Positions 1 to 5,106 of a stretch of 9,757 bases of DNA are shown in pieces. Position 1 is the first letter of the stretch; each line of letters starts with the position of its first letter. Source of the DNA: Thermoplasmata archaeon (GTDB taxonomy: Archaea > Thermoplasmatota > Thermoplasmata > Thermoplasmatales > Aciduliprofundaceae); assembly GCA_021160945.1 (NCBI GenBank), contig JAGHBQ010000153.1:1-9757 (forward strand), in the 5' to 3' direction. The notes beneath the pieces were generated by a model, which saw only the letters and a list, made by a program, of their open reading frames with translations, did no database searches and was not told the DNA's origin. The translations under genes and the position numbers were made by a program.

Positions 1-164
1 AGAATTACAGTGGCATATGCAGCATAGCCTGGTTTGTGGATTCTCACCACATACTGGGAGATAAGCCAGTGGTACGATTCAGCAGCGGCGAGCATCTGGT
101 GGAGCTGTACATCTATCGGGATAGAAGTGTGGAATATTATCAGCTTCAAATCTACGCCTCTTAA
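1..164 (+). CDS. 3' end of an unrecognised gene, possible extracellular beta-sandwich (PKD/Ig-like) protein
   Basis: An open frame with no stop runs in from the left edge (first full codon at 3) and ends at TAA 162-164, giving about 53 C-terminal residues. The tail alternates hydrophobic and polar residues (WFVDSHHI, then GEHLVELYIYRD), which is the look of the last strands of a PKD or Ig-like fold, where a G-E-H-x-V-x-L-x-I turn-and-strand is common. No membrane anchor or charged tail follows. A T-rich stretch starts at the stop codon and fits an archaeal terminator. The base composition is visibly more GC-rich than the following genes. The product cannot be named from this fragment; the fold suggestion is inference, while the reading frame itself is fairly secure. 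Confidence 0.62.
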   Translation, partial: NYSGICSIAWFVDSHHILGDKPVVRFSSGEHLVELYIYRDRSVEYYQLQIYAS

Positions 165-177
165 TTTTTTTCTCTTT
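162..177 (+). terminator. T-rich archaeal-type terminator after the first partial gene
   Basis: Directly at the stop codon there is a run of seven T interrupted by CTC and followed by four more T. Oligo-T tracts on the non-template strand without an obligatory hairpin are the usual archaeal intrinsic termination signal. Confidence 0.5.
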
Positions 178-194
178 TGCATATTTTTGGGGAT

Positions 195-260
195 TTGGGG
201 AGCTCTTCTTTGAGGGCTTGAAGACACTTACGCTATGCCCTCTTTTCAAGCTCTCCCCAA
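195..260. repeat. Long imperfect inverted repeat / hairpin upstream of the UbiD gene
   Basis: TTGGGGAG at 195-202 is the exact reverse complement of CTCCCCAA at 253-260, and GAGGGC at 212-217 pairs with GCCCTC at 237-242 inside it, leaving a 19-base loop (218-236). Between the two helices AGCT (201-204) can also pair with AGCT (249-252). The structure covers an ATG at 235 that opens a longer in-frame version of the UbiD reading frame, which argues that this region is not coding. Role unknown: it may be a transcript-end structure, an untranslated element or a remnant. Confidence 0.5.
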
Positions 261-306
261 GGGAAGAGATCTTGCCCAAATCAAAGATTCAATAAAATTA
301 CGCAAG

Positions 307-318
307 TTTTTTAAATTT
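307..318 (+). promoter_or_regulatory. TATA box (box A) for the UbiD gene, leaderless start
   Basis: TTTTTTAAATTT is centred near 313, which is 24 bases before the ATG at 337. Archaeal transcription usually begins about 25 bases after the box A centre, so the mRNA should start at or next to that ATG. Confidence 0.55.
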
Positions 319-336
319 GGCTCAGATACTCTTTTC

Positions 337-1578
337 ATGCTTGAAAAGTATCTGAAAAAATTCGAGGAAGATGTAATAACCTTTAAAGAGGCAGAGATCC
401 AAGAGCTGCCAGAGCATATGAAAAAGGAGAGGAAAAAAATTCTTTATTTTAAAGATGTAAATGGTTTTCAAGTCGTAGCCAACCTCTGGGCACTGCGAGA
501 AAGATTTAAGAAAATTCTAGGGGAAAATATTATCACAGTTTTACTTCGAGCTATTGAAGCACCAAAAGAGTATAAAATAAGGGACTTTGATATGAGAAGT
601 AGGAGTTTTTCCCTTCTGGAGTTTCCATTTCCCAAATATTATCCAAAGGATGGGGGAAGATATATAACCTCAGGAGTTGTATTTGCAGAATATGAGGGAA
701 AAAGAAATGCCTCTTTTCACCGTCTCATGCTCTTGGATGATGAACGTGCCGCCATAAGACTTGTACCACGGGATCTTTACACTATGCACAAGAAAGCTAT
801 TGATAGAGGAGAAGAAATTAGGATTGCCTTGACAATAGGTTTAGAACCAAATGTACTCCTTGCTGCAGCAACCTCTGTTGATTACTATACCGAGGAGCTT
901 AAAATAGCCTCTGCCATTAAACACCAGGCAAAAGAAGAAGTGGAAATTGCAATGAAAACTCCCAATGGGAATATAGTGCCCTATGAAAGTGAGATCATAT
1001 TAGAGGGGAGAATTACCGATGAATATGTGAAGGAAGGACCATTTCTTGATATAACAGGCACTTATGATTTAGTAAGGGAGCAACCTGTGGTTGTATTTGA
1101 GAAATTTTATGTGAGGAAGAAGCCAATATTTCATCTTCTCCTCCCCGGTGGATATGAGCACTTCAACTTGATGGGAATGCCCAGAGAACCCACCATATAC
1201 AGAGAAGTGAAAAAAGAGGGGGTAGATGTGATTGATGTTCGTTTAACTCCTGGAGGATGCTCCTGGCTCCATGGGATAATAAAAATAAAGAAAAGGAAAG
1301 AGGATGATGGGAAAAGAGCAATATACGGTGCTTTTCGCGGCCACGGCTCTCTCAAACATGTGGTGATTGTGGATGAGGACATAGACATATGGAATATGGA
1401 AGAGGTAGAATGGGCAATTGCAACACGCTTTCAGGGAGATAGGGATCTAATTAAGCTGGAGAAAGTCAGGGGGAGTTCACTGGATCCTAGTTCCTATGAG
1501 GGACACTTGACCACCAAGTTAGGATTAGATGCCACTGCGCCTATAGATGAGAGGGAAAAATTCAGAAGATTCATTTGA
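337..1578 (+). CDS. UbiD family prenylated-FMN-dependent decarboxylase (candidate anhydromevalonate phosphate decarboxylase)
   Basis: This is a 413-residue soluble enzyme of the UbiD family, which decarboxylates unsaturated acids using prenylated FMN made by UbiX. Family marks seen are N124 and R129 (the N-x4-R metal/prFMN pair in NASFHR), the SEIILEG stretch with E219 and E223, KHVVIVDEDIDI at 340-351, VEWAIATR, and SSLDPSS near the end. Archaeal members include anhydromevalonate phosphate decarboxylase of the modified mevalonate route to isoprenoids. That assignment is likely here but not proven by sequence alone. I chose ATG 337 over the in-frame ATG 235 because a TATA box lies 24 bases before it, because UbiD proteins normally begin close to this point, and because the 34 extra codons fall on an intergenic hairpin. 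It appears monocistronic; no UbiX gene is in the window. Confidence 0.86.
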   Translation: MLEKYLKKFEEDVITFKEAEIQELPEHMKKERKKILYFKDVNGFQVVANLWALRERFKKILGENIITVLLRAIEAPKEYKIRDFDMRSRSFSLLEFPFPKYYPKDGGRYITSGVVFAEYEGKRNASFHRLMLLDDERAAIRLVPRDLYTMHKKAIDRGEEIRIALTIGLEPNVLLAAATSVDYYTEELKIASAIKHQAKEEVEIAMKTPNGNIVPYESEIILEGRITDEYVKEGPFLDITGTYDLVREQPVVVFEKFYVRKKPIFHLLLPGGYEHFNLMGMPREPTIYREVKKEGVDVIDVRLTPGGCSWLHGIIKIKKRKEDDGKRAIYGAFRGHGSLKHVVIVDEDIDIWNMEEVEWAIATRFQGDRDLIKLEKVRGSSLDPSSYEGHLTTKLGLDATAPIDEREKFRRFI

Positions 1579-1592
1579 GTTGGCAGGGAAAA

Positions 1593-1600
1593 GTTATATA
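1593..1600 (+). promoter_or_regulatory. TATA box for the rpl21e-rpo4-DUF655 operon
   Basis: GTTATATA is the best TATA match between the UbiD stop and the L21e gene. Transcription would start near 1621, leaving a leader of about 20 bases that holds the ribosome site at 1633-1638. A weaker TTTTATA lies at 1611-1617. Confidence 0.55.
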
Positions 1601-1632
1601 TGTGGGATCCTTTTATACCCTATCACGAAGTT

Positions 1633-1638
1633 AGGTGA
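1633..1638 (+). promoter_or_regulatory. Ribosome binding site that decides the L21e start
   Basis: AGGTGA, complementary to the archaeal 16S rRNA tail, ends five bases before ATG 1644. That is the same spacing as at other operon genes here (4-6 bases). The in-frame GTG 1635 and ATG 1638 lie inside or on this site and are therefore unlikely starts. Confidence 0.6.
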
Positions 1639-1643
1639 TGAAT

Positions 1644-1934
1644 ATGAAGATGTCCCATGGTCCAAGGGCTCGATCGAGAAAGAAGTTGAGGAAGAAGGTT
1701 AGGGAAAGAGGTATGCCACCTATTAGAAGGTATCTCGCCAGATTTGATATTGGAGAGAAGGCCGCTATTGATATAGATCCCTCGGTACATGAGGGTTTTC
1801 CCCACCACAGATTTCAGGGTCTTACGGGTGAAGTAGTGGGAAAGCAGGGTAGAGCTTACAAAGTTAAAGTGAGAGATGGTGGCAAGTATAAACTTTTGAT
1901 AGTGCATCCCGTTCACCTTAGGAAGGTGAAGTGA
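1644..1934 (+). CDS. rpl21e: 50S ribosomal protein L21e (eL21)
   Basis: This is a 96-residue, strongly basic protein of the large ribosomal subunit. The N-terminal basic arm (SHGPRARSRKKLRKKVRERG) followed by MPPIRRYLARFDIGEKAAIDIDP, the HEGFPHHRFQGLTGEV segment and the closing LIVHPVHLRKVK are the classic eL21 pattern of an SH3-like barrel with a flexible tail. Full length is about 95-100 residues in archaea, which matches. The start at ATG 1644 is set by the AGGTGA site just upstream; an alternative is ATG 1650. It is the first gene of an operon, and its last codons contain the ribosome site for rpo4. The L21e-Rpo4-DUF655 order is a widely conserved archaeal arrangement. Confidence 0.95.
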   Translation: MKMSHGPRARSRKKLRKKVRERGMPPIRRYLARFDIGEKAAIDIDPSVHEGFPHHRFQGLTGEVVGKQGRAYKVKVRDGGKYKLLIVHPVHLRKVK

Positions 1935-2248
1935 TGAGAAAATACCTTACTCTCGCAGAGGTAAAAGAACTTCTGCGCGAGGAGAATGAGAAGAGGGATC
2001 TTAATTCCCTTCAAAAATCTGCGCTTATTCATGCTGAAGAATTCGCAAAACTTAAAAAAGAAGAGATCGAAAAGCTCATAGATGAGCTTATGAATTTGGA
2101 TTTCATGGATGAAAAACACGCGGTGAAAATCGCGGATATATTACCCATTCACCCTGATGAGATAAGAGCCCTCTATCACAAAGAAAAGATCGTTTTGCCA
2201 CCAGAAGATATAAAGAAGATCCTTGATATAGTGGCGAAGTATATTTAA
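1934..2248 (+). CDS. rpo4: DNA-directed RNA polymerase subunit Rpo4 (RpoF, Rpb4 homologue)
   Basis: This 104-residue protein pairs with Rpo7 to form the stalk of archaeal RNA polymerase, which aids open-complex formation and binds emerging RNA. The recognisable parts are the MRKYLTLAEVKELL opening and the acidic/basic helical middle (LQKSALIHAEEFAKL, the Rpo7-contacting region). The C-terminal HRDC-like part contains the typical ADILPIHPDEIRAL and closing helix LPPEDIKKILDIVAKY. ATG 1934 overlaps the L21e stop (TGATG). AGGTGA at 1924-1929, inside the L21e gene, lies four bases before it, so translation is probably coupled. A GTG at 1931 is in frame but badly placed. Length agrees with family members of about 105-120 residues. 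Confidence 0.92.
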   Translation: MRKYLTLAEVKELLREENEKRDLNSLQKSALIHAEEFAKLKKEEIEKLIDELMNLDFMDEKHAVKIADILPIHPDEIRALYHKEKIVLPPEDIKKILDIVAKYI

Positions 2249-2260
2249 GGAGGGCTGAGA

Positions 2261-2809
2261 TTGGAAGATTATGCATATATTCTTGATTATTTACCACAGG
2301 GAAGGCTGGAGGAGAAGAGTTTCAGAAGAGTGCCTCTAGCAATAGCTGTGGGAGAGAAAGAGTTCAAGCTATTTGAACTCATACCAAAGCCAAATGTTTC
2401 TCTCATAATTGGAGAGAGGATCTATATAGGAAAGGATCTTGAGAAGAGGGAGAAGATAGAGCATGTTAAGAGAAGAATAGCATACAATGAGCTGACTAAT
2501 GCAGCAAAAAGCGAGTTACCCTATGTTCTGGAGGAAATTGTTAAGAGGAGAGAGGAGGACTTTGTTCGCTTTTTCAATGAAGCTAGACCCATAACTACAA
2601 GATTGCACATGCTTGAGCTTCTACCAGGTCTTGGGAAAAAGACAATGTGGGCAATTCTAGAAGAGCGAAAAAAAGGGCCATTTAAAAGCTTTGAAGATCT
2701 TAGGAACAGAGTTAAGCTAACACACCATCCAGTAAAACTAATCGTAAACCGCATACTTTATGAGTTACAGCACAGATATGAAAAATACAAGATATTTGTA
2801 GCCAGATAA
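2261..2809 (+). CDS. DUF655 family protein, putative RNA-binding protein with helix-hairpin-helix
   Basis: This is a 182-residue soluble protein of the archaeal DUF655 family, whose biochemical role is not established. The N-terminal half begins MEDYAYILDYLPQGR, the family signature, followed by an OB-like beta stretch (VSLIIGERIYIG). The C-terminal half carries a helix-hairpin-helix (LELLPGLGKKTMWAI, about 118-132) and the family's VKLTHHPVKLIVNRILYEL segment, so nucleic-acid binding is likely. The start is TTG 2261: GGAGG at 2249-2253 is 7 bases upstream and no ATG occurs at the right place. Twelve bases separate it from rpo4, and the position after rpl21e and rpo4 is its standard one, suggesting a ribosome or rRNA-related job. 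In many archaea the rRNA dimethylase gene ksgA follows; it does not here. Confidence 0.9.
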   Translation: MEDYAYILDYLPQGRLEEKSFRRVPLAIAVGEKEFKLFELIPKPNVSLIIGERIYIGKDLEKREKIEHVKRRIAYNELTNAAKSELPYVLEEIVKRREEDFVRFFNEARPITTRLHMLELLPGLGKKTMWAILEERKKGPFKSFEDLRNRVKLTHHPVKLIVNRILYELQHRYEKYKIFVAR

Positions 2810-2820
2810 ATTATTTTTTC
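2810..2820 (+). terminator. T-rich terminator of the L21e operon
   Basis: ATTATTTTTTC directly follows the DUF655 stop codon and precedes the PAP2 promoter, so it marks the probable operon end. Confidence 0.45.
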
Positions 2821-2826
2821 TTATCT

Positions 2827-2840
2827 GAAAATTTTTAAAT
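2827..2840 (+). promoter_or_regulatory. BRE/TATA box for the PAP2 gene
   Basis: GAAAATTTTTAAAT combines a purine-rich BRE-like stretch with a TATA element centred near 2836, 28 bases before ATG 2864. The transcript would be leaderless or have a leader of only a few bases; no ribosome site is seen before the ATG. Confidence 0.55.
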
Positions 2841-2863
2841 AGAAGCAGGGACATTAATTTACA

Positions 2864-3415
2864 ATGGAGCTCTCAGCAGTAAATACTGAGTGGTTTAACG
2901 CTATAAATTCTCTGGCAGGAAAGAATCCATACCTTGATGGAGTTATGATTTTTTTAGCCCAGTTCCTTATTTTTATAGTTCCTATATATCTTCTGTTTCT
3001 CTGGTTCAGAGGTGATAAAAAATTCACCATTTTTCTTCTCCTTGGAGTGCTCCTATCTCTCGCATTATCCATGATGATAGGCAAGATTTACTATCATCCC
3101 AGACCATTTGTTTTGAATCTCACAACACCACTTATCTCCCATAGTCCAGATAGTTCGTTTCCCAGTGATCATGCTGTTGTGATGCTATCTTTTACCTTTC
3201 CGTTTTTCTTCTTCAAAAAATACAAGTCTGGTACTATATTTTTACTTCTATCAATTTTGGTGGGTCTAGGGCGTATCTATTGTGGATTGCATTTTCCTTT
3301 AGACATAATAGGAAGCTTTTTTCTTTCCCTTATTGTCACCTACATCCTCTTTGTCTTCAGAAGAGAGATTTTCACTACAGTTTCCAAATTTATAAGGGAG
3401 TCTAAGAAACAATAA
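2864..3415 (+). CDS. PAP2 superfamily membrane phosphatase, BcrC-like polyprenyl-diphosphatase
   Basis: This 183-residue integral membrane protein has about five hydrophobic segments. It carries the three phosphatase motifs of the type 2 phosphatidic acid phosphatase superfamily: K74-x5-R80-P81 (KIYYHPRPF), PSDH at 100-103, and R137-x5-H143-x3-D147 (GRIYCGLHFPLD). H103 and H143 are the expected catalytic histidines. The PSDH form and the short KxxxxxRP spacing resemble the bacterial BcrC undecaprenyl-diphosphatase branch. In an archaeon the substrate would presumably be a dolichyl or other polyprenyl diphosphate; this is inference. Motifs face outside the cytoplasm in relatives. It has its own promoter and no ribosome site. 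Its last 14 bases overlap the 3' end of the opposite-strand transporter gene. Confidence 0.88.
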   Translation: MELSAVNTEWFNAINSLAGKNPYLDGVMIFLAQFLIFIVPIYLLFLWFRGDKKFTIFLLLGVLLSLALSMMIGKIYYHPRPFVLNLTTPLISHSPDSSFPSDHAVVMLSFTFPFFFFKKYKSGTIFLLLSILVGLGRIYCGLHFPLDIIGSFFLSLIVTYILFVFRREIFTTVSKFIRESKKQ

Positions 3416-4163
3416 TCTCAAATATTGCAAAGTAAATAGAGAATAAGAAAAGAAATAAGCCGTAAAGGAACTGTAATTTCGCGCGATCCATTTTAACTGT
3501 TAGGCTTGCACCCACATAAGAGGAGGGTATTGCGCCGATGGTAAGAAACAGGGTCAAAAGCCAGTTAATATGTCCAAGATATGCATGAACAATTATTGAG
3601 GGTATTACCCCCAGAAGGACCACAACCAAGGAGGAGGCTATAGCTTTTTTGAGATTCATTCCCAGAAGAAAGAGAACTGGAACCACAAATATTCCTCCAC
3701 CATTGGCAAGAAGTCCAGAGATGAACCCTATAAAAAATCCAGCCGGAATAATCAAATATCTTTTCTCCACCTTTCTTATTCTCCTGATATCTCTTCTAAG
3801 GATGAATCTGAGAGAGATGTAGAGAAGAAAAATCGCCGTTAATAACATCAAAACCTTGCCACTTATATATTTGGTTAAATAAGCACCTAAAACTGAGCCA
3901 GGTACTATAAAGAGCAGTAGATTCCACACAACTTTCCATTCAATAAGATTCTCTTTATAGTACCTTGCAGAGGCAACGCTTGAAGAGAGCACGGTCATAG
4001 GCAATGGACTTGCGAGGGCGTAATATGGTGGAATTAAAAAGAATATCCTGAGAAGAGGAGTGCTTATAGAGCTACCTCCAAATCCAAACATACCTGAAAG
4101 AAGGCCGATAATGAAACCTGCGAGGATTATATAGATTTGATGAAACACGGAAAAGTATCGCAC
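3402..4163 (-). CDS. TauE/SafE (DUF81) family membrane transporter, probable anion/sulfite-type permease
   Basis: This 253-residue, very hydrophobic protein is predicted to have about eight membrane helices in two homologous halves. Each half opens with the family's glycine-rich motif: GFIIGLLSGMFGFGG (16-30) and GFFIGFISGLLANGGG (142-157), the latter followed by PVLFLLG. A basic cytoplasmic linker (RRDIRRIRKVEK) joins the halves. Relatives export sulfite, sulfoacetate or other small anions, and the substrate here cannot be read from sequence. The start is uncertain. GTG 4163 gives the full frame, but an in-frame GTG at 4148 lies 25 bases after a TATA-like ATTAAATA (minus strand, 4176-4169) and may be the leaderless start. 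No ribosome site precedes either. It is convergent with, and overlaps, the PAP2 gene. Confidence 0.85.
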   Translation of the reverse strand: MRYFSVFHQIYIILAGFIIGLLSGMFGFGGSSISTPLLRIFFLIPPYYALASPLPMTVLSSSVASARYYKENLIEWKVVWNLLLFIVPGSVLGAYLTKYISGKVLMLLTAIFLLYISLRFILRRDIRRIRKVEKRYLIIPAGFFIGFISGLLANGGGIFVVPVLFLLGMNLKKAIASSLVVVLLGVIPSIIVHAYLGHINWLLTLFLTIGAIPSSYVGASLTVKMDRAKLQFLYGLFLFLFSIYFAIFEIIVS

Positions 4164-4167
4164 CAGG

Positions 4168-4186
4168 ATATTTAATTTTTATTTTT
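4168..4186 (-). promoter_or_regulatory. AT-rich promoter of the TauE-like gene
   Basis: On the minus strand an A-rich BRE-like stretch leads into ATTAAATAT. The box is centred near 4172, which would place the start of transcription around 4148 where an in-frame GTG lies. If translation begins at GTG 4163 the box would have to be further upstream in the A-rich run. Confidence 0.4.
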
Positions 4187-4232
4187 CAATTTAGATATGC
4201 CCCTCCCGTCTATTTGAGAATTGCAAATTTCA

Positions 4233-4247
4233 TAAAAAGATTAATAT
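4233..4247 (+). promoter_or_regulatory. BRE/TATA box for the GNAT gene
   Basis: TAAAAAGATTAATAT is a good archaeal BRE plus TATA, with the TATA core centred near 4244, 27 bases before ATG 4271. The mRNA would begin at or next to the start codon. Confidence 0.5.
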
Positions 4248-4270
4248 GGTGCTACTCGATTTATCTTTAT

Positions 4271-4885
4271 ATGCTGGAAATAGGTCCTATAATACTTAGA
4301 GCATGGGAAAAGAGAGATCTTGAAGATGTGCATCGATGGGAGAACGATTTTGATGTTATGCTCTACTCCAGAGGTAAACCGCATAATATGGTCACCTATG
4401 AAAATGTTGTAGATTACTATGAAGAGGAAAGAAAAAATGAAAGACGATTGCATTACATAATTGTTCTAAAAGAGAGGGACGAGAATATAGGCACCGCAGT
4501 TATAAGGTTAAAAGATTGGAGCTTTGTTAAAACCGGAAGCCTAGGCACGTATCTAGATAAGAAATACTGGAATAGAGGAATAGGAAAAATTGTAACTCTC
4601 GCTTTACTAGAAATTTCATTTATCTTTCTCAATCTTGATCGATGTGAGGCAGGGAGCATTGAGTATAATAAAAGAGCTCATAAAGTTCTTCAGGATTGCG
4701 GTTTTAAATTTGTTGGAAGACACAGAAAATCGGGTTATGTCTTCGGTAGAAAGTGGGACTGGTACTTTTTTGACATTCTTAAAGAAGAATATCTTGCTCA
4801 GAGAGAAGAGCTTATAAAAAAGCTTATAGGAAAAGAAGCTGAGGACTATCTTAAGAGAGTTTCATTTACTGAGCTGAAGGGTTGA
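4271..4885 (+). CDS. GNAT family N-acetyltransferase (RimJ/RimL-like)
   Basis: This 204-residue soluble acetyl-CoA-dependent acyltransferase shows the acetyl-CoA pyrophosphate loop YWNRGIGK (99-106). Before it are the beta strands NIGTAVIRL and GSLGTYLD, and after it NKRAHKVLQDCGFKFVGRHR (133-152), the typical RimJ/RimL-type C-terminal motif. The acceptor, whether a ribosomal protein N-terminus or a small molecule, cannot be told. About 30 charged helical residues extend past the usual domain end (from ~174). ATG 4271 was chosen over the in-frame TTG 4214 because MLEIGPIILRAWEKRDLEDV is where the GNAT fold begins and because a TATA box sits 27 bases upstream, inside the longer version. The gene is monocistronic and ends 21 bases from the 3' end of the opposing tRNA gene. 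Confidence 0.84.
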   Translation: MLEIGPIILRAWEKRDLEDVHRWENDFDVMLYSRGKPHNMVTYENVVDYYEEERKNERRLHYIIVLKERDENIGTAVIRLKDWSFVKTGSLGTYLDKKYWNRGIGKIVTLALLEISFIFLNLDRCEAGSIEYNKRAHKVLQDCGFKFVGRHRKSGYVFGRKWDWYFFDILKEEYLAQREELIKKLIGKEAEDYLKRVSFTELKG

Positions 4886-4906
4886 AATATTTGAAAGGAA
4901 ATTAAG

Positions 4907-4981
4907 TGCTCCGGCCGGGATTTGAACCCGGGTCGAGGGGTTGAGAGCCCCTAATGCTTGGCCGGGCTACACCACCGGAGC
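4907..4981 (-). tRNA. tRNA-Glu (anticodon CTC)
   Basis: On the minus strand the 75-base gene folds into a full cloverleaf. The acceptor is GCTCCGG with CCGGAGC (seven pairs), the D stem GTGT with GCAT, and the anticodon stem AGGGG with CCCCT around loop CTCTCAA, so positions 34-36 are CTC. The T arm is CCGGG-TTCAAAT-CCCGG and the discriminator is A73. The acceptor and T arms match archaeal tRNA-Glu. There is no intron, and CCA is not encoded (CTTAAT follows A73), so it must be added after transcription. The 3' end faces the GNAT gene. Confidence 0.95.
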
Positions 4982-5008
4982 ATCCTATGGGGCGTATGGA
5001 TATTGGGC

Positions 5009-5017
5009 ATATAAAAT
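5009..5017 (-). promoter_or_regulatory. TATA box for tRNA-Glu
   Basis: On the minus strand TTTTATATG is centred about 32 bases before the tRNA 5' end. It predicts transcription from near 4988 and a leader of roughly seven bases for RNase P to remove. Confidence 0.55.
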
Positions 5018-5035
5018 TTTTTATCACGTCTTAAG

Positions 5036-5048
5036 AGAAAGTTTTATC
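5036..5048 (+). promoter_or_regulatory. BRE/TATA box for the CBS-HPF / tldD / tldE operon
   Basis: GAGAAAGTTTTAT fits a purine-rich BRE followed by a TATA core near 5045. The expected start of transcription is around 5070, leaving a leader of about 37 bases that contains the inverted repeat and ribosome site. A second candidate, CCATATAG at 5059-5066, would start transcription near 5088 instead. Confidence 0.4.
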
Positions 5049-5073
5049 TCTTGTAATACCATATAGAACTGGA

Positions 5074-5089
5074 GGGATTTCTAAATCCC
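5074..5089 (+). promoter_or_regulatory. Perfect inverted repeat in the leader of the CBS-HPF operon (operator or RNA hairpin)
   Basis: GGGATTT-CT-AAATCCC is a perfect palindrome, able to form a 6-bp stem with a TCTA loop. It ends five bases before the ribosome site GAGGTGA (5094-5100), which itself is six bases before ATG 5107. Depending on which TATA box is used it lies just inside the mRNA or across the start of transcription. It could be a repressor operator or a translation-controlling hairpin. Confidence 0.5.
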
Positions 5090-5106
5090 GAAAGAGGTGA
5101 ATTTGT

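Noticed and set aside
79..279. Minus-strand reading frame of 66 residues
   Set aside because: It overlaps the end of the plus-strand partial gene and the hairpin, has a low-complexity basic translation and no ribosome site or TATA box at its start.
1131..1388. Minus-strand hydrophobic-looking frame within the UbiD gene
   Set aside because: It lies wholly inside a conserved enzyme gene and has no start signals.
4635..4817. Plus-strand frame inside the GNAT gene
   Set aside because: It is an alternate frame of a well-supported acetyltransferase with no family likeness of its own.
4886..4906. tRNA-Glu 3' end as an integration (att) site
   Set aside because: The flank is an ordinary GNAT gene with no integrase, no repeated tRNA 3' fragment and no composition change that I can see.
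5049..5106. Riboswitch in the CBS-HPF leader
   Set aside because: The leader is only about 40-60 bases with a single short hairpin, too small and simple for any known riboswitch class.
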